Positions 47,150-57,700 are shown, counted from the stretch's first letter. The stretch: 64,000 bases of DNA from Woeseiaceae bacterium (GCA_024640315.1 JAHEFF010000001.1:1-64000), one strand, 5' to 3'. Notes: generated from the letters alone by a model not told the origin. Numbers and translations: made by a program.

Positions 47150-47880
47150 GCCAAAGCAAACGGGTTGAGAACGAGCCGGCCTGGCTGCTTCATCACAGAC
47201 CCTTTCGGGATTCCAGCCGTATTCTTGATATCCTGAGTCGCGATCATGGCAGGTTGGCGCTTGTTGCCCGCGGCAGCCGCTCAGCGAATTCCAAGCTCAA
47301 GGGTATACTTCGGCCGTTTCTTCCGTTGCAGCTGTCCTGGGTCATCCGGTCAGACCTTGGGACGCTGATCGGTGCCGAAATGCACGGGGCGCCGATTTCG
47401 CTTACAGGGGACGCTCTCCTCTCCGGTTACTACGTGAATGAGCTTATCCTCCACCTCTTGCATCGTCATGATCCGCAGCCGGAGATTTACTCTGTCTATC
47501 GTGCGACCATCAACGACCTCAAAAATGCGGCAGACGTAGCTGCTTCATTGCGCCGATTTGAAATTGAAACACTGAGCTTGCTTGGCTATGCGCTCAATCT
47601 GGATCATGATACGCAATCCGGAGAGGAGCTCAGCCCTGATTTGCGTTATGAATATCGCGTTGAACAAGGCCCGGTATTGATTGGCGAGCGAGACGGACCG
47701 ATGATATTCACCGGACGAGAGCTCCGCGCCATTGCGCGACAGGAGTTTACTGATCCGGTTACATTGAAGAATGCCGGGGTCTTGCTGCGCAATGTTATTG
47801 CCTGGCATCTTGACGGCAAGGAGCTGAAGAGCCGCAAGGTATTGCAGGAGATGCGCCGAACTGCGCACAAACAAGGTTAG
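47146..47880 (+). CDS. recO: RecO, DNA repair protein
   Basis: RecO loads RecA with RecR on SSB-coated DNA. The 244-aa product starts at GTG 47146, overlapping the era stop by four bases. The N-terminal OB fold (1-80) has [34 protein letters not shown]. An alpha-helical middle has [24 protein letters not shown], and [16 protein letters not shown] begins the C-terminal part. No zinc-finger Cys cluster is visible, as in E. coli RecO. Confidence 0.94.
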   Translation: MSQSKRVENEPAWLLHHRPFRDSSRILDILSRDHGRLALVARGSRSANSKLKGILRPFLPLQLSWVIRSDLGTLIGAEMHGAPISLTGDALLSGYYVNELILHLLHRHDPQPEIYSVYRATINDLKNAADVAASLRRFEIETLSLLGYALNLDHDTQSGEELSPDLRYEYRVEQGPVLIGERDGPMIFTGRELRAIARQEFTDPVTLKNAGVLLRNVIAWHLDGKELKSRKVLQEMRRTAHKQG

Positions 47881-47884
47881 GACA

Positions 47885-48625
47885 TTGCAGGAAGTGAAAC
47901 CACTACATCTGGGCGTGAACATCGATCATGTAGCGACGCTACGGCAGGCGCGCGGTACCGATTACCCTGATCCGGTTGAGGCAGCATTGCTGGCCGAGAC
48001 GGCGGGCGCTGACAGCATTACGTTGCACCTGCGGGAAGACCGCCGTCATATTCAGGATCACGATCTCCGGCGCCTCAGGGACGTCATGAAGACCCACATG
48101 AACCTGGAAATGGCGGTTACCGATGAGATGGTCAGTATTGCTACCGGGATCAAGCCTCAGGATTGCTGCCTGGTTCCGGAGAAACGCGAGGAGCTGACGA
48201 CCGAGGGTGGACTGGACGTTGCCGGCCAACTGGATAAAGTAGGCGACGCTTGTGCCCGACTCGCAAAGCACAATATTCGGGTCTCTCTCTTCATCGATCC
48301 TGAGCCGGCGCAGTTGGACGCCGCGAAGCAGGTTGGTGCACCGGTCGTGGAGTTGCATACCGGGGCCTACGCGGATGCCAGCGGCGGAGAGCGGTCGCGA
48401 GAGCTTGATCGTGTCGTCAAGGCGGCTGCCTATGGCGATGCCATCGGCCTGATCATCAACGCGGGCCACGGCCTGCATTATGAGAATGTCGGACCCATCG
48501 CCGTGATTCCGCAGATTGTCGAACTCAATATAGGTCATGCGATCGTGGCACAAGCGGTCTTTGACGGCTTCCGGGTTGCGGTCAGCGAAATGAAACGCCT
48601 GATGACCGAAGCACGGTCTGCATAG
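47885..48625 (+). CDS. pdxJ: PdxJ, pyridoxine 5'-phosphate synthase
   Basis: PdxJ joins 3-amino-1-hydroxyacetone phosphate with deoxyxylulose phosphate to make vitamin B6 phosphate. The 246-aa TIM barrel starts at TTG 47885 (GTG at 47894 is possible). [63 protein letters not shown] and [10 protein letters not shown] are family motifs, the last with [15 protein letters not shown] before the C-terminus. The recO-pdxJ-acpS order is standard. Confidence 0.96.
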   Translation: MQEVKPLHLGVNIDHVATLRQARGTDYPDPVEAALLAETAGADSITLHLREDRRHIQDHDLRRLRDVMKTHMNLEMAVTDEMVSIATGIKPQDCCLVPEKREELTTEGGLDVAGQLDKVGDACARLAKHNIRVSLFIDPEPAQLDAAKQVGAPVVELHTGAYADASGGERSRELDRVVKAAAYGDAIGLIINAGHGLHYENVGPIAVIPQIVELNIGHAIVAQAVFDGFRVAVSEMKRLMTEARSA

Positions 48626-48635
48626 CGTTGCGCAG

Positions 48636-49022
48636 ATGATTTACGGGGTCGGAACTGACATCGTGGAGCTTGTGCGCATACAGGAGACGTACAATCGATT
48701 CGGCGAACATTTTGTCCGTCGACTGTTGATGGACGAGGAGCGCGAGCTTTTCGAGAAAAACAAATGGCCGGTGCGCTTCCTTGCGATGCGATTTGCCGCC
48801 AAGGAAGCGACAGTCAAGGCGATGGGCACCGGTTTCGCCCACGGCGTCTGGATTCGTGATGTCGGCATCGTCAATAGCCCATGGGGCCGCCCGGAGATCA
48901 TCTGGTCTGAGCGGGGCCGGCGGCGTTGTGACGAACTTGGTATCGGCGGTGGTCACGTGAGCCTGTCCGATGACGCCGGGCTAATCCTGGCGTTTGCGGT
49001 AGTGATGCAGGCCGGTTCCTAA
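48636..49022 (+). CDS. acpS: AcpS, holo-ACP synthase
   Basis: AcpS transfers phosphopantetheine from CoA to apo-ACP. The 128-aa product starts at ATG 48636. IYGVGTDIVELVRI holds the metal ligand Asp8 and FLAMRFAAKEATVKAMGTG holds Glu57. GRPEIIW and HVSLSDDAGLILAFAV are typical. Length matches E. coli (126). Confidence 0.95.
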   Translation: MIYGVGTDIVELVRIQETYNRFGEHFVRRLLMDEERELFEKNKWPVRFLAMRFAAKEATVKAMGTGFAHGVWIRDVGIVNSPWGRPEIIWSERGRRRCDELGIGGGHVSLSDDAGLILAFAVVMQAGS

Positions 49023-49049
49023 TAATATTTAATTTAAGAAAGTCACATA

Positions 49050-49823
49050 ATGCATTGTTTTTCCTTCGATATTGAGACAATTCCTGACGTTGAGTTTGGC
49101 CGGCACATGTGGAATCTCGACGGCTTGTCCGACGAGGATGTGGGTACGGCCATGACCTTTATGCAACAGCAGAAAACAGGCTCGGATTTTCTGCCCCTGC
49201 ACGTGCAGCGCGTTGTTGCCATCTCCGTGGCGTTTCGGACAGCTGACAGCTTCCGGGTGTGGACACTTGGGGACCGGGAAGCGGATGAGGCGGAGATCAT
49301 TCGTCGTTTTTTCGAAGGAATCGAACGCTATTCACCGGAACTCGTATCCTGGAACGGTAGCGGGTTCGATTTGCCGGTATTGCATTACCGCGCCTTGAAA
49401 CACGGTATCCAGGCGCCGCGTTACTGGGAAATGGGCGATAACGACCGTGAATTTCGTTACAACAACTACCTGAGCCGGTTTCACTGGCGGCATCTTGATC
49501 TGATGGATGTGCTGGCCGGATTCCAGATGCGTGGACGCGCCAGTCTCGACCAAATGGCAGTCATGCTGGGCTTCCCCGGGAAACTCGGGATGAGCGGTGA
49601 CAAGGTTTGGCAATGCTGGCTCGATGGCGGCATAGATGAAATCCGCAACTATTGCGAAACAGATGTTCTCAATACTTACCTGGTCTACCTTCGATTCGAG
49701 TTCATGCGCGGTAACCTGGATGAGGCGCGGCTCCGAAAGGAATATGAGCTGGTGCGCAGCACGATTCGCTCAATGGACGTACCCCATTTGAATGAGTTTC
49801 TTCAGGCCTGGCACGAAGACTGA
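49050..49823 (+). CDS. Predicted DEDDy 3'-5' exonuclease (PolB-exonuclease-like)
   Basis: The 257-aa product carries three exonuclease motifs: Exo I in CFSFDIETIPDV near residue 8, Exo II in VSWNGSGFDLPVLHYRAL near 108, and Exo III in IRNYCETDVLNTYLVYLR near 205, of the DEDDy class. It corresponds to the predicted exonuclease family related to the B-family polymerase proofreading domain. There is no polymerase domain. Substrate is unknown. It stands between acpS and rlmD, as in Pseudomonas. Confidence 0.85.
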   Translation: MHCFSFDIETIPDVEFGRHMWNLDGLSDEDVGTAMTFMQQQKTGSDFLPLHVQRVVAISVAFRTADSFRVWTLGDREADEAEIIRRFFEGIERYSPELVSWNGSGFDLPVLHYRALKHGIQAPRYWEMGDNDREFRYNNYLSRFHWRHLDLMDVLAGFQMRGRASLDQMAVMLGFPGKLGMSGDKVWQCWLDGGIDEIRNYCETDVLNTYLVYLRFEFMRGNLDEARLRKEYELVRSTIRSMDVPHLNEFLQAWHED

Positions 49824-49829
49824 ATATTC

Positions 49830-51164
49830 ATGGCACGCAAGAAACGTGAAGCCGAAACGGCGGTCATCCGATCAGTAACCCATGACGGCCGAGGTATCGC
49901 GGCGGTCACCGGAAAGAAGGTATTTGTTGCGGGTGCGCTCGAGGGCGAAACAGTCCGCTTTCAGCGGCGCAAACGACGGAGAAACTTCGATGAGGCACAA
50001 CTTCTAGAGGTGCTGGAGCCGTCGCCGCAGCGCATCGAGCCGCGCTGCGCCGTTTTTGGCACCTGCGGTGGATGTTCGCTGCAACATGTCAGTGCCGGGT
50101 TTCAGCGTTCGATCAAGCAACGCGCTGTTGCCGATAGTTTGCAACGCATCGGCCAGGTCGAACCTGACACATGGCTGGAGCCCTTGTATGACGATTCTCA
50201 GGAAGGTGGATGGTACTACCGCCGCAGGGCGAGGCTCGCAGTCAAGGATGTGGTCGCCAAAGGTCGCGTTCTGGTCGGTTTCCGCGAGGCGCACGCGCCG
50301 TATGTGTGTGACATGCACCGATGCGAGGTTCTGGCCCATCCGGTGGGCAGCCTGATCGATCCCCTGAGTGAATTGATCGCAGGAATGAGCATCAGGAGCA
50401 GGGTGCCGCAAATCGAAGTGGCGGTGGCGGACAATGTGACGACGCTTGTGTTTCGTGTTCTCGATCCGCCTGCCGATGAAGACGTGCGGGCCCTGGTCGA
50501 TTTTGCGCGACAGCACGGGATCCAGATTTCCTTGCAGACAGGTGGGCCTGACACTGTCATCCCACTGGAAACCGGCACGGCCCAGGTTCCTCTGCAATAC
50601 TCGCTGCCTGAATTCTCGGTCGACATCGAATTTGGCGCGACGGATTTCGTCCAGGTAAACGGACCGGTTAATCGGCTCATGGTGTCTCGCGCCATCGGGC
50701 TACTGAAAGTTGCCGCGGAACACCGGGTGCTGGATCTTTACTGCGGTATAGGTAATTTCTCGCTGCCACTGGCAACGAAAGCCAGCTATGTACTCGGCGT
50801 GGAGGGCGAAGCCCACCAGGTTGGCCGCGGTCGGCACAATGCAGCGCTGAACGGGATCAAAAACTGCGAATTCCGCCAGGCCGACCTTGCCGCGATCGAC
50901 GGCAATGAAAACTGGCTGCAGGAAGGATGGGATAGGCTGTTGCTGGACCCCGCGCGAAGCGGGGCGCAGGAGATCATCGCCAACATCGAGGCAATTGGCG
51001 CGTCAAGAATCGTATACGTGTCCTGTCACCCCGGCACGCTGGCCCGGGACGCAGGCATCCTCGTTAATGAGAAGGGTTATTCGCTCGAAGCGGCCGGGAT
51101 CATCGACATGTTCCCCCATACCGGCCACGTCGAATCCGTGGCAGTTTTCCAGAAAGACCAATAG
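49830..51164 (+). CDS. rlmD: RlmD, 23S rRNA m5U1939 methyltransferase
   Basis: RlmD methylates U1939 of 23S rRNA. The 444-aa product has an N-terminal TRAM domain (about 8-65) and a 4Fe-4S motif in RCAVFGTCGGCSLQH near residue 75. A SAM-dependent methyltransferase domain follows, with VLDLYCGIGNFSLPLA near 305, LLLDPARSGAQE and VSCHPGTLARD near 395, where the Cys is the catalytic nucleophile. Length matches E. coli RumA (433). Confidence 0.95.
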   Translation: MARKKREAETAVIRSVTHDGRGIAAVTGKKVFVAGALEGETVRFQRRKRRRNFDEAQLLEVLEPSPQRIEPRCAVFGTCGGCSLQHVSAGFQRSIKQRAVADSLQRIGQVEPDTWLEPLYDDSQEGGWYYRRRARLAVKDVVAKGRVLVGFREAHAPYVCDMHRCEVLAHPVGSLIDPLSELIAGMSIRSRVPQIEVAVADNVTTLVFRVLDPPADEDVRALVDFARQHGIQISLQTGGPDTVIPLETGTAQVPLQYSLPEFSVDIEFGATDFVQVNGPVNRLMVSRAIGLLKVAAEHRVLDLYCGIGNFSLPLATKASYVLGVEGEAHQVGRGRHNAALNGIKNCEFRQADLAAIDGNENWLQEGWDRLLLDPARSGAQEIIANIEAIGASRIVYVSCHPGTLARDAGILVNEKGYSLEAAGIIDMFPHTGHVESVAVFQKDQ

Positions 51165-51175
51165 AAATAGATATT

Positions 51176-51202
51176 TACGCTATTTTTTACTAGTCTAGCG
51201 TA
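51176..51202 (+). promoter_or_regulatory. Inverted repeat TACGCTA-N13-TAGCGTA abutting the nagZ start codon
   Basis: Perfect 7-bp arms lie at 51176-51182 and 51196-51202, the second ending on the base before the nagZ ATG. The arms are 20 bases apart start to start, about two helical turns. No Shine-Dalgarno sequence is visible before nagZ, so the repeat occupies the whole region that should control its translation. Confidence 0.5.
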
Positions 51203-52249
51203 ATGGCTCTGGGACCTGTAATGCTTGATATCGAGGGCTTGACCCTCACACCGGCGGATCGCGCGCTGTTGCGCGAGCCCGCGGTCGGCGGCGTCATCCT
51301 TTTTACCCGAAACTACGAGTCGCCAGCGCAGCTTGCAGACCTGGTTGCCGCTATTCGCGCCGTTCGCAGCCCACCGCTACTCATTGCCGCGGATCATGAG
51401 GGAGGGAGGGTGCAGCGATTCCGCGAAGGCTTTACCGCTGTACCACCCATGCGGCAAATTGGTCGGCAGTACGACAGTGACCCGGGCGCCGCGGTGTCAC
51501 TCGCCAGAACGGCAGGATGGGTCGTGGCGTCCGAATTGAGGGCAATGGATATCGATCTCGCGTTCACCCCCTGCGTTGATCTCGACTGGGGTGTCAGTGA
51601 GATCATCGGTAACAGGGCGTTTCATCGCAACGCGAGTGTTGTAGGGGATCTTGCTGCCGCCTATTGCCGCGGTATGCGGGATGCCGGTATGGCCGCGGTT
51701 GCCAAACATTTTCCGGGTCACGGGGCTGTGGTTGCGGATTCGCACGAAAGGCTACCGGTTGACCGGCGAAAATTTGGTGAATTGCTGGACGACATGCGGC
51801 CTTACGAAAAGCTTGTCGCAAATCGCCAGCTTGCAGGCGTAATGCTGGCCCACATCGTGTATTCGGATGTAGATGCGATGCCAGCGGGTTTTTCCGCCTA
51901 CTGGATACAGAATCAACTTCGTTCGCAGCTCGGTTTTGACGGTGCTGTTTTTTGCGACGACCTGAGTATGAAGGCGACGAAACAATACGGGTCGATGTCA
52001 GTTCGCGCGAAACTTGCGCTGGATGCCGGTTGCGACATGATCCTCGTCTGCAACGATCGTGCAGCAGCAAGCGCTACGGTTGCTGCGCTGCGAGAGTATT
52101 CGAATCCATTGTCCCTCGTCAGGCTGGCGCGTCTGCACGGAACGGGCCACATGCTCCGTGAAACGTTGCTGGCCAGTGATGAATGGCGGGCCGCAACCGA
52201 GCAGTTGCACCATGGTCTTGACGTTCCTCAGCTCACCCTGGATTCCTGA
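51203..52249 (+). CDS. nagZ: NagZ, beta-N-acetylhexosaminidase
   Basis: NagZ removes GlcNAc from anhydromuropeptides in cell-wall recycling, in the cytoplasm, and so also influences AmpC induction. The 348-aa glycoside hydrolase family 3 protein has IAADHEGGRVQRF near residue 62, VAKHFPGHG near 167 with the catalytic His loop, and the nucleophile Asp in FCDDLSMKA near 252. No signal peptide is present, as expected. Length matches E. coli (341). Its start codon touches an inverted repeat and lacks a ribosome site. Confidence 0.95.
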   Translation: MALGPVMLDIEGLTLTPADRALLREPAVGGVILFTRNYESPAQLADLVAAIRAVRSPPLLIAADHEGGRVQRFREGFTAVPPMRQIGRQYDSDPGAAVSLARTAGWVVASELRAMDIDLAFTPCVDLDWGVSEIIGNRAFHRNASVVGDLAAAYCRGMRDAGMAAVAKHFPGHGAVVADSHERLPVDRRKFGELLDDMRPYEKLVANRQLAGVMLAHIVYSDVDAMPAGFSAYWIQNQLRSQLGFDGAVFCDDLSMKATKQYGSMSVRAKLALDAGCDMILVCNDRAAASATVAALREYSNPLSLVRLARLHGTGHMLRETLLASDEWRAATEQLHHGLDVPQLTLDS

Positions 52250-52254
52250 GTCCA

Positions 52255-53001
52255 GTGGCGGTTTCCGGAAAGCAATACGCGATTCTCGCCGGCAGCGGAT
52301 TCAAGTCCTTTGGCAGTGATTCAGAGGGTATGTCAATCAGCACTTGCTTTGGCGATCCGTCAGGCCCGGTTCGCGAGCTTCGCTACGATGATCACACGGT
52401 ATATCTGCTGGCGAGGCACGGCGAAGACATGCTGATTCCGCCGCATGCGATTAATTACCGCGCCAACCTGAAAGCGTTACAACAACTCGAGACTGACTGT
52501 GTCATTGCAATGAATACGGTTGGTGTCATCGGCAGCAATGTTCACCCGGGCGAGATTGCCGTGCCGGACCAGCTTGTCGACTATACCTGGGGACGTGCCC
52601 ACAGCATTTACGAAGGCCTCGGTGAGCTCGATCACGTTGACCTGACAATGCCGTTCGCGGAACACCTGCGGCGCGAACTCATTGAGGCTGCCCGAATTGC
52701 AGAAATCAACGTCCATGACGGTGGTGTTTATGCAGTCACCCAGGGTCCGAGGCTCGAAACGGCCGCTGAGGTAGACAGACTGGAACGCGACGGTGCCGAT
52801 TATGTCGGGATGACGGCCATGCCGGAAGCGGCACTGGCCCGCGAGTTGGGAATGGACTATGCGTGCCTGTCGCTGGCCGTAAACTATGCGGCAGGACGGG
52901 GCGTGAATTCGATTCATGCCGATATTGAAGCGAGTACGATGACCGCCAAGATTCAGGCCATGAAAATATTGAGAGTGTTTTTCGGAGTCATGGACGAATG
53001 A
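52255..53001 (+). CDS. S-methyl-5'-thioinosine (or thioadenosine) phosphorylase
   Basis: The 248-aa product starts at GTG 52255. It belongs to the MTAP/PNP family 2: LLARHGEDMLIPPHAINYRANLKAL near residue 50, VYAVTQGPRLETAAEVDRLERDGADYVGMTAMPEAALARELGM near 165, and SLAVNYAAG. In Pseudomonas aeruginosa the neighbour of nagZ is a methylthioinosine phosphorylase, and this position makes that activity likely. Without the substrate-specific residues compared, thioadenosine is also possible. Its last bases overlap the next gene (ATGA). Confidence 0.85.
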   Translation: MAVSGKQYAILAGSGFKSFGSDSEGMSISTCFGDPSGPVRELRYDDHTVYLLARHGEDMLIPPHAINYRANLKALQQLETDCVIAMNTVGVIGSNVHPGEIAVPDQLVDYTWGRAHSIYEGLGELDHVDLTMPFAEHLRRELIEAARIAEINVHDGGVYAVTQGPRLETAAEVDRLERDGADYVGMTAMPEAALARELGMDYACLSLAVNYAAGRGVNSIHADIEASTMTAKIQAMKILRVFFGVMDE

Positions 53002-53879
53002 CAGAATTAAATCGGGAATTGCTGGAGCAATTGATCGAGGGGTCGGCAGAGCCCGTGTTCGTGGCGCGAATCGATCATCCGGATTGGCCGGTCGTCCTGT
53101 GTAACCCGGCATTCAGTTCACTATCGGACAACGCGCCAGTGATCGACAAGCCAATGGCGGATGTTTTCGAACACCTGGTCGGGCGAGACCTGGCTCTGGA
53201 AATCAGTGAGACTGTGCGTGGCGGCCACGAGACGACCATAGCTGTCGAGCTGGGCAGCCGCGAATATTTGCTGGTGTTAAGACCCCTGGGCCCAGTCGGA
53301 GGCGAGACGAAATATTACGCCGCGTACTGGCGCGGTGCGGCAGGTGGCTCCCTGGCCGTCGATACAGAAATTCAACAGGCCTTGTTGAAGGCCAAGCGCC
53401 GTATTCGCGACCTTTCGAGGGACGATGCGGTCACCGGTTTGTTGAACTCGACAACATTCCTCGAAGTGCTGAATCATGATTGGGCGGTTGCGTCGCGAGA
53501 GAATTCAAGCCTTGCGCTGGTCGCATTTACGCTCAACGATTTCGAGGCGTATGTGGATGTTTTTGGCCGGCATGCCTCGGACTCCTGCATGCGCCGTGTG
53601 GCACAGGCTATTCGCCGGTGCCTGCGCCGGGCCAGCGATGTTGCCGCGCGAATTGAAACGGCCGATGGAGACCGCCTCCTTGTGTTGTCCCATTCGTCAG
53701 ATGAAAATGCCGTCAACGATTTTGCTGCACGAATTTCGGCAGCGGTCCGTGAACTCGGGCTGCACCATCCACGTTCGCGGGAATCCAGGTTTGTGACGGT
53801 AACGTACAGGACGAATGTCATGGCCGCCGGAAAAGGCAAAGTGACGGCGGAGGATTTTCTTTCGACCGTGGTCAGTTGA
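52998..53879 (+). CDS. PAS-like and degenerate GGDEF domain protein
   Basis: The 293-aa product has an N-terminal PAS-like region (1-115: VARIDHPDWPVVLCNPAFSSLSD, with LLVLRPLGPVGGETKYYAAYW at its end). A linker helix follows, then a GGDEF-like domain (141-293) starting DDAVTGLLNSTTFLEVL, the classic DxLTGLxNR entry. The A-site reads DGDRL at 223-227 where GGDEF should stand, and IETADG carries an insertion. Both the Gly-Gly and the catalytic Glu are changed, so diguanylate cyclase activity is unlikely; a binding or scaffold role is inferred. It overlaps the upstream gene by four bases and the convergent CsiV-like gene by eight. Confidence 0.75.
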   Translation: MTELNRELLEQLIEGSAEPVFVARIDHPDWPVVLCNPAFSSLSDNAPVIDKPMADVFEHLVGRDLALEISETVRGGHETTIAVELGSREYLLVLRPLGPVGGETKYYAAYWRGAAGGSLAVDTEIQQALLKAKRRIRDLSRDDAVTGLLNSTTFLEVLNHDWAVASRENSSLALVAFTLNDFEAYVDVFGRHASDSCMRRVAQAIRRCLRRASDVAARIETADGDRLLVLSHSSDENAVNDFAARISAAVRELGLHHPRSRESRFVTVTYRTNVMAAGKGKVTAEDFLSTVVS

Positions 53880-54789
53880 TGCCGGGGAGGAGATCTTCGG
53901 TCATATCCAGATCATCCTCAGGTCCTTCTTCCTCGACTCTGGTAATCTTCGCGATAACGCCAAATTTCGGGTGATCGTAGTACCGCAGTTCGCCATTGCG
54001 AACGATCCTGTCTTCCTGAATTCGATAGAAAGTTGATGGCGTTACGAATTCGGGATCAAAACTAAACGCAGCACGGGACTGATTGTCGCCGTAGTAGCGA
54101 ACCCTTTCCTCCGTGCCGGTCATGCGCTGCGGCGCTTTCTGCTCAAGCGCCAGATCGACAACCAGGTGCAGGAATCGACTCAGGTAGAGCGATACAGTGC
54201 CATCCAGCCTGAGTGGAGGGTTGCCTAATCTTCGCAACGGCAACACGATCGTATCTTCTTTCTCGACAGTCGGTTGCGTCCAGGCGGTATGCATCAGTGG
54301 CTCATAAGCATCAAGGTTAACCAGTTTCTGGTAGACGTTACCAAGCACGTAATCTTCAGGATTAAGCAGAACAAGGCCCGCCTGTTCGTAGGTAAAGATC
54401 TCCTCAAGCTTCGCGTTCGGATCAATCGGCACTGGCAGCTCGGGTTCTTCTTCCGCCGGTACGTCGATCGCCATAGGCAGGTCTGCCTCGGGGGCCTGCT
54501 GGTCCACGAGCATCTCCGCCGATACTTCGTCAATGAATTCCCCGCCCGCAACCGGCTCCTCTGGCTGGTCAGGCTGGAAGTTCTCTGTGGTTCCGGCTGC
54601 AGTGCCAACGTACTGGAAGACGATCATTTCGACCGAATAACGCCGAACTTCCTTCGCCTCGGCCTCGAGAACGGCAGAATTGGGCACGGCCTGCTGCTGA
54701 CCGCTCGCCACGACCGCGTAAAATACGCAGCATGCGGCCAGCGCCAGGCTCAGTGGGGGGATTGATCTCGATTTCGTCATATCGGGCAT
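53872..54789 (-). CDS. CsiV-like periplasmic protein
   Basis: The 305-aa product (ATG 54789, minus; ATG 54780 is an alternative) has a signal peptide with a hydrophobic core LALAACCVFYAVV. RRYSVEMIVFQYVG near residue 48 and the C-terminal block RNGELRYYDHPKFGVIAKITRVE are typical of the CsiV family, described in Vibrio as a peptidoglycan-binding partner of an insertion complex. A long acidic, Pro-rich linker fills about 70-125. It is five bases downstream of mfd, a linkage seen in other Gammaproteobacteria. Confidence 0.75.
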   Translation of the reverse strand: MPDMTKSRSIPPLSLALAACCVFYAVVASGQQQAVPNSAVLEAEAKEVRRYSVEMIVFQYVGTAAGTTENFQPDQPEEPVAGGEFIDEVSAEMLVDQQAPEADLPMAIDVPAEEEPELPVPIDPNAKLEEIFTYEQAGLVLLNPEDYVLGNVYQKLVNLDAYEPLMHTAWTQPTVEKEDTIVLPLRRLGNPPLRLDGTVSLYLSRFLHLVVDLALEQKAPQRMTGTEERVRYYGDNQSRAAFSFDPEFVTPSTFYRIQEDRIVRNGELRYYDHPKFGVIAKITRVEEEGPEDDLDMTEDLLPGIN

Positions 54790-54793
54790 AGCT

Positions 54794-57700
54794 TCAACAG
54801 GCCTCGTCTACGGATTGGACATCATTCACGGCCAGTGTTTCCAGTAATTTCTCGGTTTGCGCGAATCGTTTTTCCGGATTCGTCAGATCCAGTCGGAACT
54901 GTAGTCGATGCGCACCGCTTAATCGATAGATGTCGCCCTGATTCTGTACAAGTTTGACGATCGCAACCGGGTCGGATCTTGTCTGTTCGCCGAATACCAG
55001 GTATCCGCCCTGGTCAGACGCGTCGATTTTCTCAATGCCGAGAGCGATTGCGTCGAGCTTGATGGCTGCAATTCGCATGTGATTCTTCGCGGGGTCCGGC
55101 AATAGACCAAACCTGTCAATCAGTTCAACCTGCATATCGCGTAGTTCGGTCCGGGATCTGGCGCTTGCGATTCGCTTGTACAGTATCAGCCTCAGGTGTA
55201 CGTCGGGTACATAGTCTTCAGGAAGCAGTGCCGGCACGTGTAGATTGATCTCGACGCCAGCATTCAATGGCTTGTCCAGGTCGGCGACCTCGCCGCGCTT
55301 CAGCGCGTCAACGGCACGGCCAAGCAATTCCATATAGAGCGAGAAGCCGATTTCCTGTATTTGCCCGCTCTGCGTTTCGCCGAGCAACTCGCCAGCGCCC
55401 CGAATTTCCAGATCGTGCGTCGCAAGCGTGAAGCCGGAACCGAGATCTTCCAGCGAGTCGATAGCCTCCAGTCGTTTTATCGCGTCAGCCGTCATCGATG
55501 CCCTTGGCGGCGCGACCATAAATGCGTAGGCACGATGGTGTGATCGCCCGACGCGACCACGGAGCTGATGCAGTTGGGCCAGGCCGAAGCGGTCAGCGCG
55601 ATTGATGATGATCGTGTTGGCTGTTGGCACATCGAGTCCAGACTCCACAATCGTCGTGCAGAGAAGCACGTTGAATCGCCGATGGTAGAAATCGAGCATC
55701 ACCTGCTCAAGTTCGCGTTCAGGCATTTGCCCGTGGCCAATGCGAATTTTCGCTTCCGGTACCAGTCTTTGTATGCGCTGTTCCATGCTTGCGATGTCTT
55801 CGACGCGATTATGGATAAAGTAAACCTGCCCGCCGCGCTTGATTTCGCGGAGGCAGGCTTCGCGAATAACGACGTCGTTCCATTCACTGACGAAAGTCCT
55901 GACAGACAGGCGTTCGGCGGGCGGTGTCGTGATTAGAGATATTTCACGCAGGCCGCCGAGCGACATATTCAGCGTCCGTGGTATCGGAGTGGCGGTCAGT
56001 GTCAGGATATCGATCTCGCTTCGCAGCGACTTGATGGCCTCTTTCTGGCGGACGCCGAATCGATGCTCTTCGTCAACAATGACGAGGCCGACATCCTTGA
56101 AGTCCTTCGTGTGTTGTAGCAAGCGATGCGTGCCAATGACGATGTCGACACTGCCCGATCGCAGGCCGGCAATAATATCTTTGGCCTGTTTCGCCGAACA
56201 AAATCGAGATAGCACTTCAACACGCACCGGCCAGTCGGCGAAACGGTCGCGGAAGGTTTGGCCGTGTTGTTGCGCGAGCAATGTCGTCGGCACGAGGATC
56301 GCGACCTGCTTGCCTCCGTGAACTGCTGCGAAGCTTGCCCTGAGTGCCACCTCTGTCTTGCCGAAGCCCACATCACCGCAGACCACTCGATCCATTGGCT
56401 GATCTGATTCCAGGTCGGCAAGCACCTCTTTGATGGTCCGGTCCTGATCATCTGTCAGTTCAAACGGGAAGCCACCTTCGAATGCCCGGTAGTCAGACTC
56501 CGTCCAGCGAAAACGATGACCCGGCCTGGCAGCACGTCTGGCATAGACGTCCAGAAGTTCCGCCGCGACATCCCGGATTCGCTTGATTGCCCGTTTTTTG
56601 GCTTTTGCCCACTGGTCACTGCCAAGACGGTGCAGGGGAGCGTTTTCCGGTGAAGCGCCGGTATACCGGGATATCAGGTCGAGCGCGTGGACCGGCACGT
56701 AAAGCTTGTCACCGTCTGCATACTCGAGATGGAGAAACTCGGCGCCGACGCCGCCAACCTCGAGACTGGTCAGGCCAAGATAGCGTCCGACGCCGTATTC
56801 AGAGTGGACGACCGGCGAACCCGGTTCGAGATCATTCAGCTGGCGGATTATGGTTTCCGGATCACGTTCAGCGCGTCGGCGGCGATTTCTTTGTCGCGGC
56901 TTGTCACCAAATAACTGGTGTTCACTGACAATCGCCAGGCCGTTTTCCGGCAGGAGCACACCGTCCTCGATGGGTGCCACGGCCACGCCAATTCGCTGCT
57001 CGCTGGCGACAAATGACGACCAGCCGTCATACCGGGAAACACTGATGCCTCGACCGGCAAGCAGCTCGAAAACGCTTTCACGCCGGCCCGGGGAGTCGGC
57101 GGTAAACATCACGCGACCGTCAAACGAATCGAGAAACTGCATCAGGGAAGAAGCGGCATCTTCGTAGCGTGCTTCGATTCTGATTGCCGGGGGGAGTCGC
57201 GTCGGCATATTGACTGTCGTGCCGTCCTCCGCAAGCGATTGCCCGCTGTAGGTAATTTGCCGGAATGTCGAGAGTTTCTGTGTGACTTCGTCAACGTCGG
57301 AAAAACTCTCGCCCGGCTTCAGGATGGGTCGTTCAGTATCGTGTCGGCAAAGTTCGTAGCGCTCGCCAATTTCCAGCCAGGTCTGCTCGAGAACCGGGCG
57401 GAGATCGACGGGAGCAAGAATGACTGAATCGGCCGGCAGGTAATCGACAAAATTGGCAGTCGATTCGAAGAACAGGGGCAGGTAGTACTCGATACCGCCA
57501 TGTGCGATGCCATCAGACACCTCTCGATAAACACGTGACGCCGACGGCCTGCCCTCAAAACGTTCGCGGTAGCGATGCCGGAAGAAGCGTATGTCGTCCG
57601 CATCGAGTGGAATTTCGCGAGCCGGAAGAATGCGAATCGAATCGACTTTATCCCCCGAAAGCTGCGTGTCCGGATCGAAACACCGAAGGCTTTCGAGCTC

